Source of the DNA: Spirirestis rafaelensis WJT71-NPBG6
GTDB taxonomy: Bacteria; Cyanobacteriota; Cyanobacteriia; Cyanobacteriales; Nostocaceae
Assembly (NCBI GenBank): GCA_019359015.1
Contig: JAHHID010000004.1
Location: 1-64,000 of the forward strand
DNA length: 64,000 bases
Direction: 5' to 3'
The notes beneath the pieces are model-generated. The model saw nothing but the letters and a program-made list of their open reading frames with translations. It ran no database searches and was not told the DNA's origin. A program made the translations under genes and the position numbers. This document shows, piece after piece, positions 8,124 through 16,367 of this stretch. The stretch's first letter is position 1. Every line of letters starts with the position of its first letter.

Positions 8124-9212
8124 ATGAGCTTTTTTCCCTATTTGATCAGGCGCTTCCGACTATCTACTTTACTGATATTCATAGCTAGTGTAATTGTCGC
8201 TCTTGTTCTGGGCTGTATGCCAACTCCCAGCCAAACCATCACACGAGACAAGTTTCTTCAACCCTTTTCATCCACATCCCCTTGGAATATGCCTATAGGC
8301 TCAAATGCCCAATACATACCTGCTGACATCGATAAGGCAGGCTATACAGGGGCAGATACAGAGTACTTCTACAAACTCAAAGCATACGATCCCTTCCGTC
8401 CAGTTTACAGTCCTGGTGCTTGGGGTGAAGGGCGCTGTACAGGGACTAAATCTATGGAAATCTGGCTACCCATTCCAGACGATTTAATTGTTGCAGATGC
8501 CACGAGTAAGCCCTACAGCACACCCAACAATGCTTCTGCCTTTTTATTGCCAGATGGTAAAACTTTAGTGCAGCTTGAACCCTTGGCTCGTTGTCAACAT
8601 GGAGGTTCAATTTATGGTTGGCGTTATCCTGACGTTGACATTTACGGAGAAGGAATAGGGGGAGCGCATTTTGGTTCTGGTCTTTCTTCGATTGGTGGCT
8701 CTATTCGCAAAGGTGAACTCACGAGCAATCAGCCAATTCATCATGCTTTAAAAGTTCTTCTTTGGGGGGAAAAATATTATTATTACTCTCATTCAAATCC
8801 TGGGCATCGCTGGCCCGCAGATCGTGCAGATGGCAATGCCGCCAACCAGTATCATGGTAAAAACCCCGCGCTTGTGCAAGGAGCGCTTTTAGCAATTCTT
8901 CCCACCGAAACCGAAGAAAGTCTTAAGTTGCAAACACCTGCTGCTAAAAAAATATTTCATGCCTTGCAAGATTACGGTGCTTATGTTGTTGATGATGCCG
9001 GTTGGGATGCTCATTACCTCGCAGTAGAGAAAGGAGTTGTAGATGAGTTTCGCAAAACCTTCGGCTATGATTTCGAGGGTACAAGCGGACAGTTCCACGA
9101 CGACTTTATGAAGTTATTTCAAGCGTTGCAAATTGTCGATAACAATACAGCAGACAATCTTGGTGGTGGTGGAACTCCGCGTGTTCCTCTTGCTCCACCG
9201 ATTGGAAACTGA
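8124..9212 (+). CDS. Lipoprotein of unknown function
   Basis: From the ATG at 8124 (MSFFPYLIRRF) the 362-residue protein has a basic start, a hydrophobic stretch and a lipobox ALVLGC with the acylated Cys at residue 31, so it should be a lipid-anchored envelope protein. An upstream in-frame start at 8058 would put 22 residues before the signal and is less likely. The mature part is rich in aromatic residues and glycine (SPGAWGEGRCTG, GEGIGGAHFGSGLSSIGG, HSNPGHRWPADRADG). Several conserved-looking His and Asp residues hint at an enzyme, but I do not recognise the family. It stands alone on the plus strand. Confidence 0.7.
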   Translation: MSFFPYLIRRFRLSTLLIFIASVIVALVLGCMPTPSQTITRDKFLQPFSSTSPWNMPIGSNAQYIPADIDKAGYTGADTEYFYKLKAYDPFRPVYSPGAWGEGRCTGTKSMEIWLPIPDDLIVADATSKPYSTPNNASAFLLPDGKTLVQLEPLARCQHGGSIYGWRYPDVDIYGEGIGGAHFGSGLSSIGGSIRKGELTSNQPIHHALKVLLWGEKYYYYSHSNPGHRWPADRADGNAANQYHGKNPALVQGALLAILPTETEESLKLQTPAAKKIFHALQDYGAYVVDDAGWDAHYLAVEKGVVDEFRKTFGYDFEGTSGQFHDDFMKLFQALQIVDNNTADNLGGGGTPRVPLAPPIGN

Positions 9213-9253
9213 AGAATGAGTTTAAACCTCTCTTGATGCGAGGGGCAACCGTC

Positions 9254-9282
9254 GTAGAGACGTTCCGACGGAACGTCTCTAC
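9254..9282. repeat. Palindromic element, possible terminator of the polysaccharide block
   Basis: A perfect 13-bp stem with a 3-base loop: GTAGAGACGTTCC-gac-GGAACGTCTCTAC. It belongs to the same family as 2295-2326 and 51472-51492. It lies between the lipoprotein gene and the 3' end of the minus-strand polysaccharide block and could stop transcripts from either side, though no T-run follows it directly. Confidence 0.75.
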
Positions 9283-9303
9283 AATAGACTTCTTGCAGAA
9301 GTA

Positions 9304-9331
9304 GGGGAAAGGGGAAAGGGGAAAGGGGAAA
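9304..9331. repeat. 7-bp tandem repeat (STRR), four GGGGAAA units
   Basis: Four contiguous copies of ggggaaa followed by a partial copy. Heptamer repeats of this kind are characteristic of filamentous cyanobacterial intergenic DNA. Confidence 0.85.
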
Positions 9332-9508
9332 GGGTATGAAAAAACATGCATTTATAGACTTTTGCAAGAGGTCTAATATGTATGCTTTGCTAGACATAAT
9401 ATAAAAGGAAAGATTTTTGAATCTTAATTTTTTCTTACACCCCTACATTCTTAATACGGTTCAAGAATGCGAAATTTACCCACCAATAACATCTGTAGAG
9501 ACGTTATA

Positions 9509-10396
9509 TCAAGAACCAAAAGCCCATAATTTTTTAATTCTAGTCCTTAAGTATAATTTTATAATTTTGGGATCTCCCAAAAGAGAGATAAAATCTTTCA
9601 TTGATATTTTTTCTTGTTTAACAAACTCCATTGGTTTAAAGTTAAAATACGATTTTTGATTATACCAAGTCATTAACATTTGATTTTGCAAGAATAAAAA
9701 AGGTGTTTGATTAGCAAATTTTAAATTTGATTTTAAATGAGTAGGAAAATTCTCAGAAACAGCAGTAAACGCTTCTGTAATTATTGCGATGCCGTAAGTT
9801 TTCAGCATTAAGTTAATATCTCTAATAGCGGCAACGGGGTCAGTCAAATGTTCTAAAACTTCAAAAGAAAGTACGATATCGTATTGAGATGTAAGACAAG
9901 AATTATAGTCAGAGATAAGATTTACGCGATCGCCTATCAAATCGTAATGGGCAAACCGCTTTGTCGCAAAATCGTATGTTTTACTGCCAGGAATGTCGAA
10001 ATAGTTAATTTTAAAGCCGTTTCTAACAAGTTCTAAAGAATCATTGCCGGTGCCGTCACCCAACATGAGAATTGCTAAATCATCAAAGGCACGACCATTT
10101 TTTTGGGCGTATAAGCGAATTCTTTCAATCGCTTCTTGAATCCAAAGCTGTCTTTCACGTGATGCCCAAAAAACCATAGTCTCAATTATTAATCCATATC
10201 CTTCTTTATAAAGTTGTTCCATCTTGTTGTCATATTGATGGGGAGTTACTCCAAAATGCTTTGCGTCTTGAACCACAACCCCTTCGCCTAGAGCCTGCAT
10301 CCACACTCTATGTTCTACTTCCTGTCTGGGTAAATCGGTAAAATTAACTAGTTCATTAACAATTTCCTGATAACTCAAAGGAAGTTTAATGTTCAT
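9509..10396 (-). CDS. SAM-dependent methyltransferase of the polysaccharide cluster
   Basis: A 295-residue protein with a class I methyltransferase fold. The SAM-binding glycine loop is ILMLGDGTGNDSLELV (mid-protein), the acidic end of the next strand is INYFDIPG, and YDIVLSFEVLEHLTDP matches motif II/post-I of this class. About 100 N-terminal residues precede the fold. It is the last gene of the minus-strand polysaccharide block, after the Wzx flippase, so it may methylate a sugar or a lipid-linked intermediate; this is inferred from position. The start ATG at 10396 is the only good one. Confidence 0.8.
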   Translation of the reverse strand: MNIKLPLSYQEIVNELVNFTDLPRQEVEHRVWMQALGEGVVVQDAKHFGVTPHQYDNKMEQLYKEGYGLIIETMVFWASRERQLWIQEAIERIRLYAQKNGRAFDDLAILMLGDGTGNDSLELVRNGFKINYFDIPGSKTYDFATKRFAHYDLIGDRVNLISDYNSCLTSQYDIVLSFEVLEHLTDPVAAIRDINLMLKTYGIAIITEAFTAVSENFPTHLKSNLKFANQTPFLFLQNQMLMTWYNQKSYFNFKPMEFVKQEKISMKDFISLLGDPKIIKLYLRTRIKKLWAFGS

Positions 10397-10464
10397 AGTT
10401 TTGTATCGCTAACTACAATTACATTGTAGCTAGGACGCTTAGATTAGCCTAAGCGCCTTTCTTG

Positions 10465-11850
10465 TCAAGACCTTAAGATTTGTAAATACCCGACAAGGCT
10501 ATTTCTCTCTTTGGTTGATGTTAGTGGAAGCAGTAGCAACAAGCAAGACAGGTAACGAGCTGAACCAGGTAATGTACTTAAAACTAAAACAGCAACGGCG
10601 ATGCCGTACCAAATAAGAGCTTTAGCGTAATTTAAATTGCCCAATTCTTTGACTATATATATATGAAGCAGTAGGTAACTCGCTAATGCACATATTTCAG
10701 CCCAGCCATAACCAACTATTCCCAGCTGCGGTACTAGCAAAAATGCACCGCCGGCAAAAAGTGCTACATGAGCTGCATGAAACCAAGCAACTAATAAATT
10801 TTTACCCAGTAGATAAAGCACTGAGCAATGTAGATTGAAGATGGAATTGGAAAGATAGCCAACGGCAATAAATGGAAAGACTTGCAACACTGGAGTCCAA
10901 TTTTTCCCAAAAATCAGTAATAATACTATCGGACCGAGCAGCGCAAAACCTGCCATTGGTACGCCAACTGCTAGCGCTTGCAAGCGCATTCCCTCTTCAA
11001 TACTGTGACGCAGCCTCGTTTTGTCATTTTCGAGTTTAGCAAGCGCTGCCATAGCTAAACGCCAAGTTACTGACTTAGCAAAAGAAAGCATTTCGACTAA
11101 ACGAATAGCAAGAGAAACAAAGCCAACAGCTTCAGCACCGGCGAAACGTCCAACAATGACTGGATTGACAAGCGATCGCAATTGCCATAACCAAGTTGAA
11201 CTAGAATAGCTTAAGCCATACTTCAGCATCTCCCGAATTAAACTTGGCTTCCAGCACAAGCGCGGACGAAGTTTAGTACTCGAATAAGTCAGCGCAACCA
11301 TGCTGATTTGCTGAAGCCACAAACCAGCAGTTGGTGCCCAAGCACCAGCTCCTTGATGCGCTAATGGCAACGCTATCACGTAGTAGCTCATTTGACTGAT
11401 TAACTCGATATATGCCACACGCTTAAAATTTAAGTCGCGGTCGAGTTTAATTGTTAAAGGTATATTTAACAAAGATAAAGGTAAGGTCAAACCCAAGGCT
11501 GCCAAAAACGGTGCTGCTTCTGGAAGGTTAAGCATTTGAGCAATAATATGTTGCCCTAATACCAAACTAAGGGCAAAGGTTCCACCAAAACATAGCAACA
11601 GGGTAAAAGCTTGGTCATAATCTTCTTGCTCTAGGTTGCTGGTTTTGCGTAATAAATAAACATCCAAACCCCATATACCCAAACCGCCCAAAAAGCCGAC
11701 AATTCCATAAGCTACTCCATACAATCCGTACTGGGTAGGTCCAATAACTCTTGTAATAAATATTACTCCTATTAAGCTGAGTAATATTCCCAGAGCTTGT
11801 CTTACAACCAGTAAGGCTCCACCCTTAATAACTTGATTACGCAGTCCCAC
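10465..11850 (-). CDS. Wzx-type oligosaccharide flippase
   Basis: A 461-residue, very hydrophobic protein with about 12-14 predicted membrane segments. It opens with a basic stretch and GALLVVRQALGILLSLIGV, then TRVIGPTQYGLYG, matching the start of the polysaccharide-transporter (MOP/Wzx) family. It should flip undecaprenyl-linked repeat units across the plasma membrane. Translation appears to start at GTG (11850). It sits between the two tandem GT2 genes and the methyltransferase in the Wzx/Wzy-type cluster, which also encodes the polymerase and co-polymerase. Confidence 0.9.
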   Translation of the reverse strand: MGLRNQVIKGGALLVVRQALGILLSLIGVIFITRVIGPTQYGLYGVAYGIVGFLGGLGIWGLDVYLLRKTSNLEQEDYDQAFTLLLCFGGTFALSLVLGQHIIAQMLNLPEAAPFLAALGLTLPLSLLNIPLTIKLDRDLNFKRVAYIELISQMSYYVIALPLAHQGAGAWAPTAGLWLQQISMVALTYSSTKLRPRLCWKPSLIREMLKYGLSYSSSTWLWQLRSLVNPVIVGRFAGAEAVGFVSLAIRLVEMLSFAKSVTWRLAMAALAKLENDKTRLRHSIEEGMRLQALAVGVPMAGFALLGPIVLLLIFGKNWTPVLQVFPFIAVGYLSNSIFNLHCSVLYLLGKNLLVAWFHAAHVALFAGGAFLLVPQLGIVGYGWAEICALASYLLLHIYIVKELGNLNYAKALIWYGIAVAVLVLSTLPGSARYLSCLLLLLPLTSTKERNSLVGYLQILRS

Positions 11851-11875
11851 AGTTACTCCAAAAAGCGATTAGGTA

Positions 11876-11979
11876 TTAGGGAATTGGAGATTGGGGACTG
11901 GTGACTGGGGATTGGGAAGAAACAGATTGACTCAATAATATTTTTCCTAGTCCCTAGTCCCTAGTCCCTAATCCCCAGT
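11876..11979. repeat. Degenerate heptamer repeats forming an inverted pair
   Basis: Left part (11876-11918) is made of units like GGGGACT/GGGGATT; right part (11945-11979) is five CCCTAGT-type heptamers. The two parts are roughly complementary, so the 130-bp gap between the Wzx and GT2 genes could fold into a long hairpin. This is an STRR pair, not coding. Confidence 0.75.
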
Positions 11980-11982
11980 CCC

Positions 11983-12942
11983 TTAAATTGCGCGAAATGA
12001 CAAACGACGACGTAAAGCACGATTAAACGATCGCACTTTTTCATAACCCTCAAATCCCAGCCATTGTAGTACAGCGATGGCTACACTTAAGCGGATAACC
12101 CAAGGTTTTAAAAGTAGTTGCGGATAGTTGGCGATCGCTAAATTGCGATAATGCGCTGCTTGTTGAAAATCTTTATTATCTATAGACCTCCAAGCAAGAT
12201 AAACATACAATCTTCCATAGCTTTGCGGTCTAAGATACAATACTTCTGTTGGCAAAGCTCGATATGTTTTCTCAATCAGCTGCCGGAAACCTTCTAACAT
12301 TGACTGGCAATCTTTTGATTTATTATTAGGATGCTGCCGATATTTCACCAAAGGTTCTTTTATCACTCCATAATGATAACGAGAGGCAATTCTGATCCAC
12401 ATATCTACATCTTCGATGTAGCTACTTTCATCAAATAAGCCAAGAGTTTCAAAACAAGAACGGCGAATCATCGGTGAGCTTCCACAACAAACCGAACTAT
12501 CACACGATTCAAAAACCTTTTTGTAGACATCACCTTCTTCAGTGTGTCTCATAACTATGCCAGTGAGCTTGCCACTTTCTTCCATGTAAGCTGTCCAAGC
12601 ATCAACTAGACCAACTAAAGGATTATTATCTAAACAATTTGCTTGTTTTTCTAACTTAGTCGGTTCCCAAATATCATCAGCATCTAAAAAGGCAATATAC
12701 TCGCCTTTAGATTCAGTAATTCCTTTATTTCGTGCCGCAGCTGTACCTTGATTTTCTTGGGTAATCACTCGAATTCTGGGGTCAGTTATTTGAGAACCCC
12801 ATTCAACAATTTCATCAGAACTACCATCATTAACAATCAACACTTCAAAATCAGTCAAAGTTTGCTGCAAGACACTCTCCACAGTTTCGGGGAGATATTT
12901 CATTGCATTATATGCGGGAACAACAACAGATACTTTTGGCAT
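11983..12942 (-). CDS. Family 2 glycosyltransferase (GT-A), paralogue A
   Basis: A 319-residue inverting GT2 enzyme. It starts VSVVVPAYNAMKYLPETVES, with the nucleotide-binding block VLIVNDGSSD and the metal-binding LDADDIWEPTKLEKQ (DxD). DVDMWIRIASRY corresponds to the acceptor/ED-type region. It probably adds one sugar to the lipid-linked polysaccharide repeat at the cytoplasmic face. It is the same length as the next gene upstream (13001-13960), and they agree at well over half of positions by eye, including the C-terminal YLAWR block, so they are a tandem duplication. Donor and acceptor sugars cannot be told from sequence. Confidence 0.92.
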   Translation of the reverse strand: MPKVSVVVPAYNAMKYLPETVESVLQQTLTDFEVLIVNDGSSDEIVEWGSQITDPRIRVITQENQGTAAARNKGITESKGEYIAFLDADDIWEPTKLEKQANCLDNNPLVGLVDAWTAYMEESGKLTGIVMRHTEEGDVYKKVFESCDSSVCCGSSPMIRRSCFETLGLFDESSYIEDVDMWIRIASRYHYGVIKEPLVKYRQHPNNKSKDCQSMLEGFRQLIEKTYRALPTEVLYLRPQSYGRLYVYLAWRSIDNKDFQQAAHYRNLAIANYPQLLLKPWVIRLSVAIAVLQWLGFEGYEKVRSFNRALRRRLSFRAI

Positions 12943-12974
12943 CTTTTTACTTCTGAAAATAATCGTTTTTTTAT

Positions 12975-12993
12975 TGAGCGCTGTTAGCGCTCA
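12975..12993. repeat. Hairpin between the tandem GT2 genes
   Basis: TGAGCGC-tgtta-GCGCTCA, a perfect 7-bp stem in the 58-bp gap between the paralogues. There is no T-run on the minus strand, so it is more likely an mRNA-stabilising or dispersed repeat hairpin than a terminator. Confidence 0.65.
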
Positions 12994-13000
12994 GTACTAA

Positions 13001-13960
13001 TTAACTTATAGGAGTTGAGGTAGTACGACGCATGATTTGTACAAGCGCTCGCACTTTGTCATAACTTTGCGAACCTAGCCGTTTTAGCAGCGCCAAAGCA
13101 ATACTTTGACGCAGAAAATCCCAAGATAAAATTAGTTGTGGATGATGAGCGATCGCTTGATGATTAAAATGAATTGCTTGTTCGTAATCTTTATTATTTA
13201 TCGCTCTCCAAGCTAAATAAAGATTAACGCGAGCATATCCTTTCTCTCTTAAAGGTAGCACTTCAGCGGGTACAGATTCAAAAGCTTTTTCAATGATTGT
13301 CCGAAAAGCTTCTAAAGTTCCTTTACAGTTAGTAGATTTACTTTGAGGATGCTGTCGATAACGAACTAAAGGTTCTTTTATTGCTGCAAATTCATAACGA
13401 GCAGCAAGACGAATCCACATATCTAAATCTTCGAGATAAGGTAAATCTGGATTAAATAATCCAACATTATCAAAACAACTGCGACGAATCAAAGGTGTGC
13501 TGTCACAGCAACAAACTGGTTTAAATTGCACAAGTTGTTTCCAGACATCACCCTCAGCAGAAGAAACTATTATTCTTCCTGTAGATTTACCTTTTTGGTT
13601 GATTAAAATTGTCCAGGTATCTACTAAACCGATTGATGGGTTTTCTTCCAGAAAACGTACTTGCTTTTCTAATTTGGTTGGTTCCCATAAATCATCAGCA
13701 TCCAAAAGCGCTATATACTCACCTTTAGCGGCAGTAATACCTGTATTTCTAGCAACAGATGAACCTTGATTTTTTTGGGAAATTACTCTCACTCGCGAAT
13801 CTGTGATTTGTGTCGCCCATGCCGCAGTTCCATCGGAACTACCATCATCAACTATTAAAAGTTCCCAGTCAGAAAATGTCTGTTTGAAAACGCTCTCTAT
13901 TGTTTCTGGAAGATAAGCAAGAGCGTTATAAGTCGGGATAATTAGAGAAACTTTTGGCAT
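13001..13960 (-). CDS. Family 2 glycosyltransferase (GT-A), paralogue B
   Basis: A 319-residue GT2 enzyme with VSLIIPTYNALAYLPETIES, LLIVDDGSSDG and the DxD motif in LDADDLWEPTKLEKQ. It is the upstream member of a tandem duplicate with 11983-12942. The central stretch differs more (a Cys-rich FKPVCCCDSTPLIRR here), which may reflect different acceptor recognition. It lies 15 bp after the GT4 gene at 13976-15166, so the genes are probably co-transcribed. Expected to act on the lipid-linked repeat unit at the membrane. Confidence 0.92.
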   Translation of the reverse strand: MPKVSLIIPTYNALAYLPETIESVFKQTFSDWELLIVDDGSSDGTAAWATQITDSRVRVISQKNQGSSVARNTGITAAKGEYIALLDADDLWEPTKLEKQVRFLEENPSIGLVDTWTILINQKGKSTGRIIVSSAEGDVWKQLVQFKPVCCCDSTPLIRRSCFDNVGLFNPDLPYLEDLDMWIRLAARYEFAAIKEPLVRYRQHPQSKSTNCKGTLEAFRTIIEKAFESVPAEVLPLREKGYARVNLYLAWRAINNKDYEQAIHFNHQAIAHHPQLILSWDFLRQSIALALLKRLGSQSYDKVRALVQIMRRTTSTPIS

Positions 13961-13975
13961 AGAAACTCCCTGAAT

Positions 13976-15166
13976 TTAATAACTTTGTACTGGCAATTTT
14001 TCTTTAGATACAATCGTTTCTAAAATAGCGTCGCGGTAACTTAATGTCACCGCATCCCAACTGAAGCGCATGGCGTTCAGTCGTGGTTGTATTTCTCTTT
14101 TGGAATCGAGAACTTTTGCAAGTGTAGCCGCGTAAATATCTGGGTTAGTTACGTCACACAATATGCCACCGTCAGCGACAATGTAACGCCGCATTTCGTC
14201 ATCAGTTGCGACAACAGGTAAGTCACTTGCCATCGCTTCTATGTAAGCCAGTCCGAATGGCTCATCAATAGAAGGAAGAGTGAATACATCTGCACTGCGA
14301 TAGATTTCTGGCATTCGCTCATAGGGATATGTGCAGATGGCGAAGCGTTGGCAACCGAGTAACTCATCACCGAGAGATTGAAAGTAAGCGCGATCGCATC
14401 CATCACCACACAATAAAAGGCTAGCGTGGGGTACCCGCGCTACTGCTTGCATTGCAAGTTCAATGCGTTTATGGCTATTGCGCTTTAAAGAAGCTACACA
14501 TAATATGATTGGTTTTGCCAAATTAAAATCGATACTAGTTCCTAACGGTGTAAATTGGTCAAGATCTACGCCGTTAGGAATAATGTTAACGAGTTGCTTC
14601 GGTTTTTCACTATGAACAAAATCTGCCATTGTTTGCGAAAAAACTACCAAGCGATCGGGTTGAAAACGCAGGTTGCGTTTTAGAGAACGTCCATCCCCCA
14701 TTAATCCTACATGTTCGGTAAAAAGAATCGGTGTACCAATTAAAGCTCTGACAAAAGCTGCCATCGCTAATCCACCATAATCATTACAAGGAAATATGAC
14801 ATCTGCGCGGCGACGTAATAAGTGAAAAGCACAAGGTAGAAAATTGGTAAGATGTTCGATAACGATTTCCGGATGAGTCGCAAAGCGATGCACTAAAGGC
14901 GCAATCAGTGGATTTTGTACCGCACGATAAGCTTGAACGCGAGAAATACCACCAGTCGGATGACAAAAAGAACCGCAGTCAGATCCACTTAACAGTTCTA
15001 CATCAAAGTAAGCACTCAATCGCTTTGCCAGTTCTATAGCAAAAATCTCCGAGCCACCACTCCAGTTAATTCCCGCACTGGGATGAACCAATACAACCCG
15101 ATGGCGGCGTTCATGTAGCATTGTCAGTGGCGAATTATTAGTATCAAGTATTTGCTGGTTCATCAT
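13976..15166 (-). CDS. Family 4 glycosyltransferase (GT-B)
   Basis: A 396-residue retaining GT4 enzyme. The N-terminal acceptor domain has SAGINWSGGSEIFAIELA. The donor domain shows PNGVDLDQF, CVASLKRNSHKRIELA, LLLCGDGCDR, and the E-x7-E site EPFGLAYIE. It is part of the minus-strand polysaccharide block and probably transfers one sugar to the growing repeat. The start could be the ATG at 15166 or 15163 (MMNQ). Sugar specificity unknown. Confidence 0.9.
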   Translation of the reverse strand: MMNQQILDTNNSPLTMLHERRHRVVLVHPSAGINWSGGSEIFAIELAKRLSAYFDVELLSGSDCGSFCHPTGGISRVQAYRAVQNPLIAPLVHRFATHPEIVIEHLTNFLPCAFHLLRRRADVIFPCNDYGGLAMAAFVRALIGTPILFTEHVGLMGDGRSLKRNLRFQPDRLVVFSQTMADFVHSEKPKQLVNIIPNGVDLDQFTPLGTSIDFNLAKPIILCVASLKRNSHKRIELAMQAVARVPHASLLLCGDGCDRAYFQSLGDELLGCQRFAICTYPYERMPEIYRSADVFTLPSIDEPFGLAYIEAMASDLPVVATDDEMRRYIVADGGILCDVTNPDIYAATLAKVLDSKREIQPRLNAMRFSWDAVTLSYRDAILETIVSKEKLPVQSY

Positions 15167-15198
15167 TTTTATATATTTTAAAAATTAAATTCGTAGTC

Positions 15199-15212
15199 AG
15201 CGCTTTAGCGCT
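15199..15212. repeat. Short hairpin (AGCGCT-tt-AGCGCT)
   Basis: A 6-bp stem preceded by TTCGTAGTC, in the gap between the acyltransferase and GT4 genes. The motif CGTAGTC-AGCGCT recurs in inverse form near 35073-35088, so it is a dispersed repeat. Confidence 0.55.
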
Positions 15213-15278
15213 CTTTGCCCCCAATACAAATTCATTAATAATTCAACAAAATGATTTTTTCAAACGCATCAGTGCTTA

Positions 15279-16352
15279 CTACGTCGTCAATAATTTCGGT
15301 TGAAGAGCTGAACACAATGGTTTTTCAATATAAGAATAAACAGCACATCCAAATAAAAGAGATATGAACGCAACTATCAGTCCAACTATATTCAAAATCA
15401 TAATATTTTCCGTAATATCAGGAGCAACTTTCCAAAGAATCTTAGTAATATTGTTGATAGCAAATCCGTGCATTAAATAAATAGAATATGATGCATTTCC
15501 TATATATATTAAAACATCATTTACATGTACATGCTTCCTCATTTCTAGAGATGTAGAGCCAACTACCAGAAGCATCGAAGGAATACCAAAGGAAATTACA
15601 GGCGATATATCTACAACATTGTAGTAATAATTGATTGCTCCTAAAGTATATAAAAAAGCCCCCAGACAAATTAAAGTCATTTCTTGAGGAATTTTATGTT
15701 TACATACAATGTAAGCTGCTACGCACCCAATAAAAAACTCTAGATTGCGTTCGTTAAAAATAAAATTAAGCATCAAGCTGTCTTTCGGTAAATCGAAGAT
15801 GCCAATAAAATGTGTAAATGTCAATAACAGCCAGATGGAAACTATGGGAAAAGATAGTTTGGGCTTTAAGCCAATTAATAAACAAAATATTATATAAAAG
15901 AAAACTTCATAGCTCAATGTCCAGCTAACACCAAGAAAGCTGCTTGAGAGAATTTCTCGATTTTGAGGAAACAAAATATAAGCTTTGAATATTTCTATAA
16001 TATTTCTCTGGCTGCTGTCCGAATCGTAAGCAAAGAATAAAGAAGCGGATAATTTCAGCGTTAAAACTACCCAGTAAATGGGGTAAATTCGGGTAATTCG
16101 TTTAATCAAAAATGACTTCAGCTTAGTTGTATTCCCAATATCTGATTTGTGAATATATAACATAATAAATCCACTTAATACAAAGAAGAAGTCTACACCT
16201 GAACCACCAAAGTTAAATATTTTAAAGAAAAAGTCTTTTTGGAAATTTTGATTAAATATTAAGTCACAGTGAGCAAGTATTACCATGACGGCAGCGAGTC
16301 CTCGAAACACTTGGAGGAGATTTAGTTTTTGATGTTTTGTAGTTTTTTGCAT
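15279..16352 (-). CDS. Acyltransferase 3 family membrane protein
   Basis: A 357-residue membrane protein with about 10 hydrophobic segments. It has the family's N-terminal LNLLQVFRGLAAVMVILAHC (R and H of the RxxA...H signature), followed by GGSGVDFFFVLSGFIM and KRITRIYPIYWVV. These enzymes O-acylate sugars of surface polysaccharides from cytoplasmic acyl-CoA. A GGAG ribosome-binding site lies just before the ATG at 16352. It sits between the Wzy-like gene and a GT4 gene, so it most likely decorates this polysaccharide. It is more AT-rich than its neighbours, which may indicate separate acquisition. Confidence 0.9.
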   Translation of the reverse strand: MQKTTKHQKLNLLQVFRGLAAVMVILAHCDLIFNQNFQKDFFFKIFNFGGSGVDFFFVLSGFIMLYIHKSDIGNTTKLKSFLIKRITRIYPIYWVVLTLKLSASLFFAYDSDSSQRNIIEIFKAYILFPQNREILSSSFLGVSWTLSYEVFFYIIFCLLIGLKPKLSFPIVSIWLLLTFTHFIGIFDLPKDSLMLNFIFNERNLEFFIGCVAAYIVCKHKIPQEMTLICLGAFLYTLGAINYYYNVVDISPVISFGIPSMLLVVGSTSLEMRKHVHVNDVLIYIGNASYSIYLMHGFAINNITKILWKVAPDITENIMILNIVGLIVAFISLLFGCAVYSYIEKPLCSALQPKLLTT

Positions 16353-16367
16353 GAAAAATCTCCTTTG

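Noticed and set aside
9417-9659. 80-residue plus-strand ORF before the methyltransferase
   Set aside because: It overlaps the well-supported minus-strand methyltransferase gene and has no motif.
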